Made by a program: the position numbers and the translations under genes. From Phlebotomus papatasi (Eukaryota; Arthropoda; Insecta; Diptera; Psychodidae), in the NCBI RefSeq assembly GCF_024763615.1, contig NC_077223.1, forward strand, positions 96,286,627-96,350,626: a stretch of 64,000 nt of DNA, in the 5' to 3' direction. Every line of letters begins with the position of its first letter. Position 1 is the first letter of the stretch. The notes under the pieces are model-generated. The model was not told the DNA's origin. It did not search any database and saw only the letters and a list, made by a program, of their open reading frames with translations. Below, piece by piece: positions 33,430 to 44,472 of this stretch.

Positions 33430-34855
33430 GGAGAAAAATCAAGAACAGATTCTTGATCAGGGAACTCGACTATACCAAACGTACCATGTGAGATCTGTGT
33501 GCCAAAAAAAAGTTGTCAATTTGTTGCATAGTGTAATGGGCAAAAATGGCAAAAATGGAGACTTAGGTATAGCGGTTCCACAAGAAACCACTGTAATCTT
33601 GGGTTGAGGTAAAAATGAATATCATGTTATTGATCTCTGAGTCAACTTATGAGGGAGTTCTACGAAGATCCTGGTCGCTGTCTATACCGGTTGACTTCTT
33701 AGCTCTGGTAATGGCCGCACGGATAGGCAATGTTATAACCCAAATAGACAAAGGTTGATCCTCGAGAACATTTATCCTGTAAAATTTTGCAGTAAGAGAT
33801 TAGGTAAAAGAAATTTATGCGAAGAACATCTAATCGATGAACCTAAACCCTCAAAATTAGGGATAAATCTTTATTGTCAAATTTCACAGAATATTCCCGT
33901 GAATCAGCTAGAATCTATTTTGGCCCTTACGATACTTTTCGAAAATCCTTTATTTCACAAAGATATGTGAAAATGTGGATCCCAGGGAGTGGAAGGTAAA
34001 CATTTCTAGGGACCAAACAATAGAGGGATTACGTATACAGCTCTATTTGTAGAGTTCGAGCAATAGAGTCCTTCTGTATCCATCAATTTCCCAAGAAAAT
34101 TCCTCAGCATCTATTAAAGGGTTTTCTTTGCAAAACTTAAATGCCAGAATTAGGGGCAGTGCTAGAGGTGTAATTAAATTTTTACGGTTGCAGAGACAAA
34201 AATTGTTCTTTGCGTGCTCATTTCACTCACTAATCACGGACTCTGTCTTCGCATGATAGCGTGGGTGCAGAATAATGATGATGATGAGAAATGAGTATTT
34301 GCATGTGACAGAGACAAGACACTATGTCGCAATGGGGGAAATTCATGGACATTTTCACACACAACCATCTAATATTGTCTGTCTGGTAGGGAATTTTGAT
34401 GGGGGATTGATTGAGAAGATGTTCCCGACCTTCTCGGGAATTTATTCCGTTTTTAAATTGTTCTCTTTCAAATACAATTAAAGTAACAATCATTTATTTA
34501 GCAGTACATTTGTGGTTCTGTAATTGCAATAAGAATGGTTCTCGTGACGGCAAAATAGTTCCATTAAACCAAGGTTATCCCCAGGTTCTTTAACAAAGAA
34601 ATAGTCACGAAAGTACGTTGAACAGAGAGGTATACTTACCTAATTTTTTAAATTGCACAAAAATATTTTTATTTAACACTATTGATAAGAAAGGGAACGT
34701 GAAGGGGTAAATTATGACAAACCGAGCATTTTATTGTACATTCTCATATGAAATTTTCCGACTTATAACTTTACCAAAAACGATTTTCCTGTATATCAAA
34801 CGGATATGAACTTCACGAGAAATTTCCTAATGGCTTGTTTTGTGAATATTCTGTA
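33430..34855. other. Intergenic stretch; island about 34180-34600
   Basis: Short open frames (33755-33970, 34230-34593 on both strands) overlap and lack domains. No transposon ends are seen. Confidence 0.35.
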
Positions 34856-34860
34856 AAATA

Positions 34861-35206
34861 GGGGAAGGTGGGGCTTTGAGCTATGAGACTACATTGAAAT
34901 ATGATTTTTTTCACATATTTCTGAAGGAAACTGAGCTGAAACTGAGCTTTTAAGTAATTAAATTAGATAGAAAAAACAATAATTTTAAATCCTAATTAAA
35001 TTACGGTAATGGCCTCTAAACAGAGAATTTATGTCCATATTGATGCAAATTCCCTACGCTTGTGTAAGAAAAACTCTTCAATATGGACATAAATGTCTCT
35101 AGTGTGTAGGGACCATAAGACACAGCTGTCTTTAGAAATATGCGAAAAAATCGTATAGATCGTATATCAATGTAGCCCCACAGCTCAAAGTAGGCCCACA
35201 TCGCCC
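34861..35206. mobile_element. TA-flanked foldback element, GGGGAAGGTGGGGCTTTGAG end
   Basis: The left end GGGGAAGGTGGGGCTTTGAG and right end CTCAAAGTAGGCCCACATCG then CCC are inverted with mismatches. TA lies at 34859-34860 and 35207-35208. Inside is a separate palindrome, AGAATTTATGTCCATATTGA and its inverse, at about 35022-35100, probably a nested or composite element. Confidence 0.7.
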
Positions 35207-35209
35207 TAT

Positions 35210-36065
35210 AGATTTTTTAGGTAATTTAATTAATAGTAGTTATTTAGAGTCCTTTAGAAACAATCTCACAAGCATCTACGTATTCCAAAATGCTCCCCTT
35301 TTCTCTCTGGCATTATTTGTTTTCCTTGCTTCCCATTTTCATCTCCGGCGAAAGGAGTTGGGGCAATAAAGGATACGTAAATTCTATGAAAATCCCATCC
35401 TCCTTCCCCCAAAAAGGCAATACCATCAGCACGACATGACTTCCTAAAGGGAGGGGTATCTCCTCTCTCTTCCTCCTTTGTTTTTCCCTTGACGTGAATT
35501 TGCCTCACGCAGCGCGTGAAATTCCCATCGACAATACAAAAAAAAGGAAAGGAAATAATTGAATAATTTAGACATTTGGAAATTTCTCCTCTCAATTGAG
35601 CTCAATTTAAGTCCATCACTGTGCTGACTGCAACCAAAATTAATGGGATGAGAAGTGAGAAATCGACAAAAATATGAGGGGAACCGCTTTCCTCCTGCAT
35701 CCAATAGATTCTATGAAAATCACACGTAATTGAATATGAAAAATAATAAAAATTAATGACGTCAGTTGGTGTGAAATGATTTACAAACGCAATGGAATCG
35801 CTGCAAATCTCTCTTTTTGAACACAATCCGCCAATTTATGAGGCGTCCACCGCAAACTTGAGGACAAGAACACGACTGTAAATTGTTTATTCTATCGTCA
35901 GAGTATTTCAATGGAGAGCAACAATGAAATCGTGCAGGAAAATAGATGATAGTTATTTGATCACTGAAAGAAATGAATTATTTAAGTTTACAAAGCTAGT
36001 TTTGTTGTTGTGATAAATTTTTATAGATTTTACTGTTCGAATTCAAAGATAGAGCAGTTAGGGTG
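35210..36065. other. Non-repetitive island, no assignable gene
   Basis: Overlapping open frames at 35266-35826 (minus, three frames of 74-109 codons) have no recognisable domain. Sequence such as CTCACGCAGCGCGTGAAATT near 35504 stands out from the AT-rich background. It is a candidate regulatory block. Confidence 0.35.
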
Positions 36066-36068
36066 AAA

Positions 36069-36322
36069 CACTGAGAAAAAAAAGAGGCTGTGATTAACTT
36101 TTTTTCCTCATAACTTTAAAACTTTTTAGGTGTAAAAATATATCAACATTTTTTAATGTTAATTTTACACCTTTTTGAGGGTAAATTTAACATGAAAAAG
36201 GGTAACTTTAACCCATAATACACCTAAAAAGGGTAATATTTACACTGATTTCCGATCAATACTGCAGGGTAAAATAAACAATTCCGGAATGTTATTTTGA
36301 CTTTTTCGTATTTGTTTCAGTG
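36069..36322. mobile_element. MITE with CACTGAGAAAA ends, copy 1
   Basis: The left end is CACTGAGAAAAAAAAGAGG and the right end (inverse) is CACTGAAACAAATACG. The interior carries repeated inverted words GGTGTAAAAATATATCAACA, AATGTTAATTTTACACC and AGGTGTATT. The copy at 38404-38618 matches in the opposite orientation. Confidence 0.7.
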
Positions 36323-36554
36323 AAGGAACACCTATTGACTCCCTTTCTGTACCATTTGGAATACGAAATTTGAACACTTACCCTTATTGAAAAACGCAAA
36401 TTAATGAAAAAACACCATATTACTTACATTGTATTAGATACATTAAATAAATTTCAACATTTTGACAAAAGTGTCAATAGGGGTTCCCTGTCGAAGAGGT
36501 GTTCATTCGACCCTAATTAATCAACTTTTTTTCAACTTGTGCCATGGCTGAAGG

Positions 36555-37085
36555 CTAAATGATAAGAGATATCGACTTACGGTCTTCGACGACCCCCCAA
36601 AAGTCAACATGTCTAGAACAGTCTTTTTTCTTTCTTCTCCTCCTTAACCTACAAAACCATAATTTTTGGTTTATAGCAGAGGCGTGCAAGAACCGTTGAA
36701 ACCGAATAAACGTCAAATAAAACATGTACGTCAATGATCAAAACGCTGCCAGAACAAACTTATTTTGACGTTTATTCGGTTTCAACGGTTCTTGCACATC
36801 TCTGGTTTATAGGTCTCCCAGCATTGTTTTTTTTCATTTTCTAATATATTTTGGAGGTAGTCAAGGCGAATATTTCGTCCTTGGATACCTATGTTCTAAA
36901 AACATTTCAATATGGAATTTTGTAAGATCCAAGTTTAACCACTTTGGAGGGAATATTTTTCAACCGATTTGCTTCAATTTGGATTTTTTATTGAAAGATC
37001 TTGAAATTTCCAACGCGACTGCATCGGACTTAATCAGTAACGAATACATTTCTATCGGATTCTGACCAATCCGATTTAGTAAAAT
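36555..37085 (-). repeat. Dispersed repeat copy, inverted, split by a hAT-type MITE
   Basis: GATATCGACTTACGGTCTTC, GACGACCCCCCAAAAGTCAA and, after the MITE, TTTTGGAGGTAGTCAAGGCG with GAATATTTCGTCCTTGGATA match the inverse of the repeat at 6100-6330 and the copy at 50505-50780. Confidence 0.6.
36677..36804. mobile_element. hAT-type MITE, CAGAGGYG...CTCTG ends, copy 1
   Basis: It begins CAGAGGCGTGCAAGAACCGT and ends with the inverse. AATAAACGTCAAA and its inverse follow on each arm, leaving a loop of about 45 bases. A perfect 8-bp duplication GTTTATAG flanks it (36669-36676, 36805-36812). Copy 2 is at 60646-60765. Confidence 0.9.
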
Positions 37086-37161
37086 TATTATTTTGATCAT
37101 AAATACGATAACTCGTCTCTCGGCTTAAGTCGTAAATGTGTCCAACACATCGTCGCGTCAA

Positions 37162-37287
37162 TTGGATCAGCAACTATGCTGACTGCATTTGCTTTGTCTG
37201 CATTTGTTTCAAACACCACACAGCGGTGCGTCATTTACAACAAATGCAAGCTCAAAGTAAATATAATCAGCACAGTTGCTGATCCAA
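37162..37287. mobile_element. Hairpin MITE, TTGGATCAGCAACTATGCTG ends
   Basis: TTGGATCAGCAACTATGCTG at the left and CAGCACAGTTGCTGATCCAA at the right are inverted; GCATTTGCTTTGTCTGCATT and its partial inverse follow. The length is 126 bp. An orphan end of the CTTAAGCCGAGAGACG family lies just left (37108-37146). Confidence 0.7.
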
Positions 37288-37462
37288 CCTACGGACAACA
37301 TTAGCAGGAAAGGTTAAAAGAGTATTAAAATATGATTCGCCAAGGTATTTTCAAGCACTTACATACCATAGAAAAAATCTAAATGGAGAAAAATGGGTGC
37401 TTAATGATTTTACTTAAAGGTAAGCAAAAATTCAAAAATCCACTTTTGAATATTTACCCTTA

Positions 37463-37650
37463 TACGGGATTCAGACCTACGATTTAGTCATATAGCTTAA
37501 CTTCTTTAATTTCTTATCAGTAAAGAATTTTTGTGAAATTTGGCCTAAAAATCGGATTATTAAGGGCAAATGATCAATTAAATTCTGGAGAACCAATAAC
37601 ATTAATTGAGACTTTCGGGATCTGGGCTAAACCTCTAGTCTGAAGACAGT
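37463..37650 (-). mobile_element. CTTCAGAC-family MITE, copy D
   Basis: In inverse orientation, ACGGGATTCAGACCTACG starts it and CTAAACCTCTAGTCTGAAGA ends it, with TTAATTTCTTATCAGTAAAG inside. Confidence 0.8.
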
Positions 37651-37654
37651 TTTG

Positions 37655-38400
37655 CGATGTGAAAGAAAAAGTTTCTGCATAGAATTGGTACAAACGATGA
37701 AAAAGGAATATATCTCGAGTATTCCAAACTCAAAGTATAGTAGCTTTTCCTTATCAAAGCATAAAAATCGAAAGTACGACAAAACCTCTTTGGAGGAAGA
37801 TATTGCTGAGCGTTTGATGGGCCGGGTAGGACCGACGGGGAATCATATAATACAAGTTGCTTAAACCAAGCGATACTAATTAGTTACGTTACTACATATC
37901 AATTTCTATCATGTATTGATCGAAAAGTAACCAAAATCCTGCCGTTTCGTAAAGTAAATTTTATTGATTATTATTTATTAAATTGAAATTTTAGATTTTT
38001 CTTTTCCAAATAAAATTGCTATAATCTCTGTTAGACAATGTTTAATCATTTTTATGCATATGTGTTTAATAAATAATTAGCATGCAATAACTTTTAAAAA
38101 ATACTTTGCTTCTTAATGGATGTTGGCCGGCAACGTTAAGACGGCGATGGTCACTTAAAATTTCACTGTCTTGCTTTCCAATTGATATTGTACTTTTTGA
38201 AGCAGTATTCGTAAATAGGGGAAAGCGCACTAACTTCGGGCGATTCAAGCTTCGAACAGCTCATTTTTTCTATAATCCTTAAGGATTTCATCCATAGCTC
38301 TTTTCTGGAACATTGAGGCATTGGAATAGCTGTTAAAAAATAATATTGTAATGGGTTAAATTAATATTAAACACATTGAAAAAAAATTAATTGTTTCAAG
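37655..38400. other. AT-rich stretch with one orphan transposon end
   Basis: No gene is recognised. TAGGGGAAAGCGCACTAACT at about 38217, with GGGCGATTCAAGC just inside, is mirrored loosely by GAATCGTCC at 38621. The MITE at 38404-38618 may therefore sit inside an older TAGGGG-type element. Confidence 0.35.
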
Positions 38401-38403
38401 CTT

Positions 38404-38618
38404 CACTGAGAGAAATCCGAAAAAGTTAAAATAACATTCCCAAAATATTAATATTGCCCTTTTTAGGTGTATTAGGGGTTAAAGGTACCCTTTTCATGTT
38501 AATTTTACCCTTAGTATGGTGTAAAATTAACATTAAAAAATGTTGATATATTTTTACACATAAAAAGTGTTAAATTTCTGAGGAAAAAATGTTAATCGCA
38601 CCATCTTTTTTCTCAGTG
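38404..38618. mobile_element. MITE with CACTGAGAGAAA ends, copy 2
   Basis: CACTGAGAGAAATCCGAAAA at the left and TTTTTTCTCAGTG at the right are its tips. AATATTGCCCTTTTTAGGTG and TGTAAAATTAACATTAAAAA are shared, inverted, with 36069-36322. Confidence 0.7.
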
Positions 38619-38639
38619 TTGAATCGTCCAAAGATAGCT

Positions 38640-39840
38640 CGCGATCCTCCACTTTAATTTGCCACATTGCATTTTTGTCTTTTGCATGAGTTCTATCGAT
38701 TAATTTAGTTTAAATGATATAAACTCTTAAACTTAAATCATCTCAGATAACCTACAATATTACAAGGTTTAATGAGAGTTTAGAAACAGAAACATTAAAT
38801 AAACATTTGAGCATTGAATATTTTCCCTCATTGTTGATTCAACCAACTTTTTCTGCTGATTCGACACAATGATTCTCTGCGTGAATAAATGTATGGCATC
38901 TTTCTCCAAACCAAAGAATAAATCGAATGAAAGCCACAAAGGAGACAGACATTTTCTATTCATTTTGCCCTTGTTCCCATTCTGCCACAATTCTTCTTTT
39001 TTCCCGCCTCGAGAATCTCGCCGAGAGATTAAGATGAATCCAAGAGTGGACCAATTATGACCGGTATAATCTGTGAAGTCGAGGTAAAAATTTTTACGAT
39101 ATGAATCTCACTTTTCATTCAAAATGCCAATTTGTGCCCTCTATTAACATATAAATACACACAAAAACGACGAAAGAAGCTCTCAGGATCATCTTTTTGT
39201 GCTCCCAAATGCTCATTTTTTTCTCATCTCCACTGATTTTAATATTTGTTGTTCAACGTTGATTTTTTAATCAAGAGCGCCAATGCGTGGTCGGAGACTG
39301 TGTTTTTGGAGTTTGAGATATGCCCAAAATGCTCATTTAAATACATCAAAAGATGGAATGGTACAACAAAAGCATGTATTTTTGTTGATATCAGAGCATA
39401 AATTGATATTCAAATTACATTTCCCAAAAAAAAAACCCGATACGAAGAAGACTATTAAATTTTAAAATACCAATTCTCATACTCTTTCCAATTCAGACGC
39501 AGAACAATCTCGTCTTTTGATAATGATTGTGAGATATTTAATTTTTGTATTTTATGATTTTTTGAGGATATTACATTATTGAATTATATGAAATGTCTTG
39601 AAAGATTATTTCTTGATTCCTTTTTCAGGGCATTTACAGCATTATATTGGCTTTTTGGCAGGCATTATATTCACGTTCGGGACTTATATCAACTGACTTT
39701 AGTCGTTATTCGAGCACGAATCATTATTCTTCAACTTTAAGCTCTTATTCCTCACGTATTTAAAATCCTTCCCTTTTTTAATTTGGGATATTTTATCCAG
39801 ATTATTGGATACAAATTCAAATATCGTAATTTCTTTAATT
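38640..39840. other. Non-repetitive island then AT-rich stretch, no assignable gene
   Basis: Short frames on both strands (38769-39060, 39283-39465) lack domains. CCCGCCTCGAGAATCTCGCC near 39003 is a local GC-rich palindrome-like word. No transposon ends are seen. Confidence 0.35.
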
Positions 39841-39842
39841 TA

Positions 39843-40181
39843 GGGTAAGTGTGCCAAATTTCGGCATAGTTGCATGTAAGCGCCGAAGTCTCAGGTTTTA
39901 AATGTATTATTTGTAATACAAATTGATCTTTTTATTACTCTTTTATAAGGAGTGTTGCTTGGAACCTTGCAGACAGTTTCTCATCTTTATTTTCTCTAAA
40001 ATTATTCTTAATACATTTTAAAATGAATAAAAATGTAGACATAGCATTGGTGGCCTATTTCGGCCAACTTCATTCTCATACTTCTTTGTCCTTCCGGAAT
40101 TCTTCCAATGCTTTTTCTAGATAATCTTGACCGTTGTAGCGATATTTTTCGTTATTTTTTTGTATTGTATAATCTTGAGAG

Positions 40182-40217
<36 letters not shown>

Positions 40218-40312
40218 CTTGAGAGTATGCAGAAACTAAAAATTCATTGAAATTTGAGGAACAAAAAATGTGGCCGAAATTGCAAGCTGGCCGGAATTTG
40301 GTACACTTACCC
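39843..40312. mobile_element. TA-flanked element, GGGTAAGTGTGCCAAATTTC ends, 470 bp
   Basis: The left end is identical over 20 bases to the element at 21292-22338. The right end AATTTGGTACACTTACCC is followed by TA. Internal GGCCGAAAT motifs are shared. A trinucleotide tract (40183-40217) lies inside. Confidence 0.85.
40171..40228. repeat. (AAT)n tract flanked by a 14-bp direct repeat
   Basis: About eleven AAT units (40183-40217) are bordered on both sides by AATCTTGAGAGTAT (40171-40184 and 40215-40228). A microsatellite between target-type duplications looks like a retroposon insertion reduced to its tail. The SINE at 18011-18280 has the same (ATT)n tail and an 11-bp duplication. Slippage after a local duplication is the alternative. 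Confidence 0.7.
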
Positions 40313-40435
40313 TATATTTTGGTTCAGGATTCTTTTAGAAGAGAATAAAAGTTTTTTTTTTATCTATTTGCAAATTAATTTGCTAACCGAATTTAGCTAG
40401 ACATGCTTTTGGCAAATGAAGCGAAAAATGATATA

Positions 40436-40683
40436 GGGTAAAGTGGTACAAGTTGGACAGTGGTACAAGTTGGACAATGGTACAATTTGGACAGAGCTTT
40501 TTATCTTGATAAATTTAGTACTGCATTTTTATTTGTATATTTTTAATGCTTTAGCTTTATAATTTGGTTTCTAGTGCTTAAAAACAAATTTTGTACTGTA
40601 TTTATCAAGAAAAAAGCCATGTCCAACTTGTACCGGCGAATTGTCCAACTTGTAACACTAATTCCAAATTATACACTTTACCC
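40436..40683. mobile_element. TA-flanked MITE, GGGTAAAGTGGTACAAGTTG end
   Basis: The unit GGTACAAGTTGGACA occurs two to three times at the left and its inverse GTCCAACTTGTACC twice at the right. TA lies at 40434-40435 and 40684-40685. The truncated copy at the start of the window (1-50) is the same family. Confidence 0.85.
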
Positions 40684-40804
40684 TAGTTCATTTTTATTAA
40701 TTGCAAAAATTCCACTTAATTCTATATTAAATAAAATTAAAATTTGGTAAATAGCGGCTTATATCTAAAAACGGATTTTATCTCTTTATCAGTGGCTTTG
40801 ATAA

Positions 40805-41250
40805 GTAGGGGATAGTGGGGCGCCTTTTAATTGGGGCAACTTTAAAATAGAGCTTTTTCTCCTATTTTTAAATGAAACTCCACAAATTTAAAGGGTCGTT
40901 TAAGGATCTTCAATATGAAATCCAATCCATACGTTGTGGTCATATCTGGATGTTTTTCTATATGGACTTTTAAATTTTTCTTGTTTTAAAAGTCCATATA
41001 ATTAATTATTTTCCAAAATTAAGAAAATAGATGGGGGAGACCGGGGAGATTCGGGACACTTTTTCATGTTTTGACTTTGAGACAGTATTCCAAAAAATGA
41101 CGATACTGTATTACAATTTCATGCGGTCTTTAAGATACTTATGGGTATTGACTTTATAAAAAGTACTCGATAGAACTTGCAAAACAACTGAAATTTCTTG
41201 GAGAAGATGATACATTTAACTTGACTCTTTGTCCCAAACCTCCCCGATTT
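40805..41250. repeat. Fragments of TAGGGG-type and related foldback elements
   Basis: TAGGGGATAGTGGGGCGCC at about 40807 and GGGGGAGACCGGGGAGATTC at about 41034 are typical left ends. TGTCCCAAACCTCCCCGATT near 41229 is the inverse partner of the second. The palindrome AAAAGTCCATATA and its inverse lies at about 40955-41000. Boundaries of the first element are not resolved. Confidence 0.5.
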
Positions 41251-41356
41251 GGGGCAGCATAGGACGCAAAAGGAGATGTTTGGGAAGCATTTTTCTCGCA
41301 TAATTTGCATTATTATTTTTATTTCGTAATCAAAATCACAGAAAAGTTCTTTTGTA

Positions 41357-41946
41357 GGGGAGACTGGGGCAAAATTTGTCAAAACAAAAATTTCAATATT
41401 TACTATTTTATAAAATAAAAGAGACTGAGGCTTCAAATTTTTATTATAGATAGCCTGCATGAACCTTCTTAAACTTACAAAGTTGCAAGGGATTCAAGGA
41501 AGGATTATATAAAATAAAAACTAATGAAATTTTAAGCTCTATTTTTGGAATATTTGGTTTACAGAAAATATTAATACTGATTAGCTCAATTTAAGCACAT
41601 TTCTAGTTAAGTTAGGGAAAAATTATCTTCGACAAAGTTGTAAAGGAATAAATTTTCTATAAAAATATGTCTATTTGATGAAATATATTTGCGAGAGTAA
41701 AACGTTACAAATTATCCGAAGACTGACAAATTTTTCCCCAGCAATTTTGAGAATCTCTACAAAATCGACTTTTAGAAAATTATTCGAAAATCACATTTCT
41801 ATCGAGATAGAGGAAAATAGTCTTCTGCAATGTTGTAGAGCAGTTAATTTCCTATAAGAATATCCTCATTATAAAACGTTTAAGTTTTCTTAGAGCTCGT
41901 AAAAGAATTCAATATGCGTTTTGACAAGTTTTGCCTCAGTCTCCCC
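41357..41946. mobile_element. TA-flanked element, GGGGAGACTGGGGCAAAATT ends, 590 bp
   Basis: The left end GGGGAGACTGGGGCAAAATT, then TGTCAAAAC, is inverted at the right (GTTTTGACAAGTTTTGCCTC, then AGTCTCCCC). TA lies at 41355-41356 and 41947-41948. The open frames within have no recognisable domain. Confidence 0.85.
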
Positions 41947-42047
41947 TATATAAATTTTGGCATGGAATACTTGGAAATCTCACGAATATTTATACTATTG
42001 CAAAATTATAATTGATTGACTCTCAAATCCATGAAATAAAGTAATAT

Positions 42048-42240
42048 GGGCTTCAGACCTAAGGCTTAGCCATCTGGCTTAACTCCTGTAATCTTTTATC
42101 AGGCATGATTTTTTAGGGAATTGTTTAGGATGAAATATTAAGGGCAAAAGATCCATTAAATTTTGAAAAACCAATAAATTTGTATGTTATTTAGATTTTC
42201 GAGACCTTCGGGAACTGGGCTAAACCTCTAGTCTGAAGCT
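42048..42240 (-). mobile_element. CTTCAGAC-family MITE, copy E
   Basis: ATGGGCTTCAGACCTAAGGC and CTAAACCTCTAGTCTGAAGC are its ends. The interior 'gatgaaatattaagggcaaa' parallels copy D. Confidence 0.85.
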
Positions 42241-42249
42241 GGCATAAGT

Positions 42250-42990
42250 CAATCTTGCTTAAGGCCCCAAGACTTTAAAATCAGACTTTTTTTTCAAAAC
42301 TTTAGAAAGTCAAACATCGAAACCTAATTTTCGGAGACACTTTTTGAATAAACTTACATTGCGGTAGTCATGATTACTTTGAATAGATTCATCCGAAGTA
42401 CGAAAACAATATATTTCTTGTTATAAGATAAGTTGATTTTGTACTGAATAGAAATTATTTTTGCTTGATCACAACTTCTTTTACAAGACGAAACATGGCG
42501 TAAAATATACCGAAAATGATAAATTTTTGTATAAAATTCTCCCAAAAACACAAATTTCATTTTCTCCAATAAATCGTTCGTCCAAGTACAGGTTTAATAC
42601 ATCAGCTAATAGGAAATGTATTTAGTTCTTAGGTGTGATTCTTACATAATCGCACCTAATTGACTTCTGTTTAATCTGCTCTAAGTAATCATGTCTACCG
42701 CAAAATAAGTTTTTTTCCAAAACGATCTCCGAAAAATAAGTCTTGATGTCTGAATCAGTCGGTAAATCATGAAAATCTTGTGAAAATTAAATTATTTTGT
42801 CTAGTGCGTCTGTTTCTCGAAGAAGTTCTGACACGAAAAAGTTCTAATTTCGTAAGCGGTCCGACTCATAATTGCCATGAGTTATCGTTTTTATTTTAGA
42901 TAGCCAAAAGAGCTTACACTACCCTATAGATATATTCTTAATAACTTCTTTTTTTTTTAAAAAATCCAAACCCTGTTAAAACAAGAAACA
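42250..42990. other. AT-rich stretch, no gene seen
   Basis: A 71-codon minus-strand frame (42354-42569) has no domain. No transposon ends are recognised. Confidence 0.4.
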
Positions 42991-43059
42991 TAATTGACCG
43001 AACAAAGTATAATACTTTCCGTACTAAATAATCTCAATTCCCTAATTACCTCCCCAATT

Positions 43060-43395
43060 ATGATGATTTTGCAATTTCCACGATTTTCTATCCCATTGCC
43101 ATTCCCTTGGCTATTTCTTACAATCTGCACCATCTGGATGGGCATTGTTTTCTCTAATTCTGATGCTCCAATAGAAGAGAAATCTGCGGACCATTGTGCT
43201 GAGGCATATTCGATCCATCGTCGTCGTTTCTGTCGTCGCGAGATGCTTCGGAGCGCAAAAGAGTCGCTGTTGGATTCGCTTTATCTCAACCAGAAAGCGT
43301 TCCGTATGAAATTGGATGGAAGAGAAAGAGGAGAGAATGTACTGAGAAATGTGAATAAATACACGAAGAGGTTCAATGAACCGATTTTCAAGTGA
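43060..43395 (+). CDS. Candidate small secreted protein, unrecognised
   Basis: The ATG at 43060 (A at -3, with a second ATG immediately after) opens a 111-codon frame ending in TGA at 43393-43395. Residues 1-33 look like a signal peptide: FPWLFLTICTIWMGIVFS is hydrophobic with small residues at the end. The remainder is charged. It contains HCAEAYSIHRRRFCRRE, two Cys separated by 11 residues with adjacent basic pairs (RRR, RR), then a mixed-charge helix-like C-terminus with a KR pair. Basic pairs after a signal peptide suggest a processed peptide precursor, but no known family is recognised. The Cys spacing recalls insulin B chains, yet the other insulin features and an A chain are missing. 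GC and CpG (ATCGTCGTCGTTTCTGTCGT) exceed the neighbourhood, which supports coding, but the frame is short and could be chance. Confidence 0.3.
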   Translation: MMILQFPRFSIPLPFPWLFLTICTIWMGIVFSNSDAPIEEKSADHCAEAYSIHRRRFCRREMLRSAKESLLDSLYLNQKAFRMKLDGRERGENVLRNVNKYTKRFNEPIFK

Positions 43396-43420
43396 AGTTA
43401 CAAGCCAAGCTGAAATGCTT

Positions 43421-43454
43421 TATGTATATATACCGATTTGAGTGAGCGCAGTTA
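43421..43454 (+). promoter_or_regulatory. Possible core promoter: TATA box and initiator-like element
   Basis: TATGTATATATA at 43421-43432 is followed by GCAGTTAG at 43448-43455, giving an initiator-like A at 43450, about 25-29 bases downstream of the TATA element. The following 40 bases are GC-rich (GTGAGCCGCGCAC). It lies just after the candidate ORF, so it would serve a different transcript. Short motifs like these occur by chance in AT-rich DNA. Confidence 0.25.
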
Positions 43455-43969
43455 GATAGTGGTGAGCCGCGCACTAACCAAGTACATAAAAGCCGCAAAT
43501 GCTATTAAATATCATTGAGTCTCTCTTGAGTAAAATTATTTATGTCTTCTCTTGAGACATCAAACACCATTCGAATACACACTAAATTGAATCTGAAGCA
43601 TTTCACGGTTGCAGCTCTGTACAATTATCAATTGCTAAATTAATCACTGCTCGATGCCGTTGCCACTATAAATGAACAACGGAGTAGAAATGGGGGGAAG
43701 GCCAGTTCAAGCCAATTTTAAGCTAAAAGCCCGGTTAAGCATTGATGCAGTTCCCGTGTACATGATTTTAAGCTTGACCGAAGACTGAAAGTTCTGCTGA
43801 ATTCTGAGGTTAAGTACAAGTTACCCTTCTTGAATTTGTAATAAAAGTTTCTTAACCGCCAATAAAAATTCCTTAATTTTCGATTGAGAATGAGTATTGA
43901 ATTAAGTATTTTTTCCCTCCATAAAAATTTCGAGTATTCACCTACCATTTATTTACTTGCAATAACCAT

Positions 43970-44393
43970 AAGGCAAGTGTGTCAAATTCCGGCCAGCTTG
44001 TAATTTCGGCCACATTTTTGGTTCCTCGAATTTCATTGAATTTTTAGTTTTCGCATACTCTAGAAATAATACAAAGAATAACAAAAAATGTCGCTTCGAC
44101 GAACAAGATGATCTAAAAAAGACATTAGAAGAATTCCAGAAGGGCAAGGAACTGTCAAAATGAAGGTGGCCGAAATAGGCCACAAATGTAATGTCTACAT
44201 TTTTATGGATTTTAGAATGTATTAAGAGTGAATTTAGAGAAAATGAAGACGATAGACTGCCTACAAGGTTCCAAGGAACACTCCTTATAAAAAAAGTAAC
44301 AAATAAATTCAATTTGTATTAAAAATATTACATTTTAAACATAAGACTTTGGCGCTTGCATGCAACTATGGCGAAATTTAGTACACTTACCAT
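43970..44393. mobile_element. Diverged TAAGGCAAGTGTG element, ~424 bp
   Basis: AGGCAAGTGTGTCAAATTCC at the left and AATTTAGTACACTTACCATA at the right are diverged versions of the ends at 21292 and 39843. GGCCACATTTTTGGTTCCTC and GGCCGAAATAGGCCACAAAT are the shared interior. It is an older member of the family. Confidence 0.75.
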
Positions 44394-44472
44394 ATAGATT
44401 TTATTCTTATCGAATATAAAAGAAATGTTAGAAAAAATAAAAATAAAGAAATTAAAATTTGCATCTGTGGTA

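Noticed and set aside
43060..43395. Insulin-like peptide
   Set aside because: Only the Cys-x11-Cys spacing fits. The glycine and leucines typical of a B chain are absent and no CCxxxC...C A chain was found downstream.
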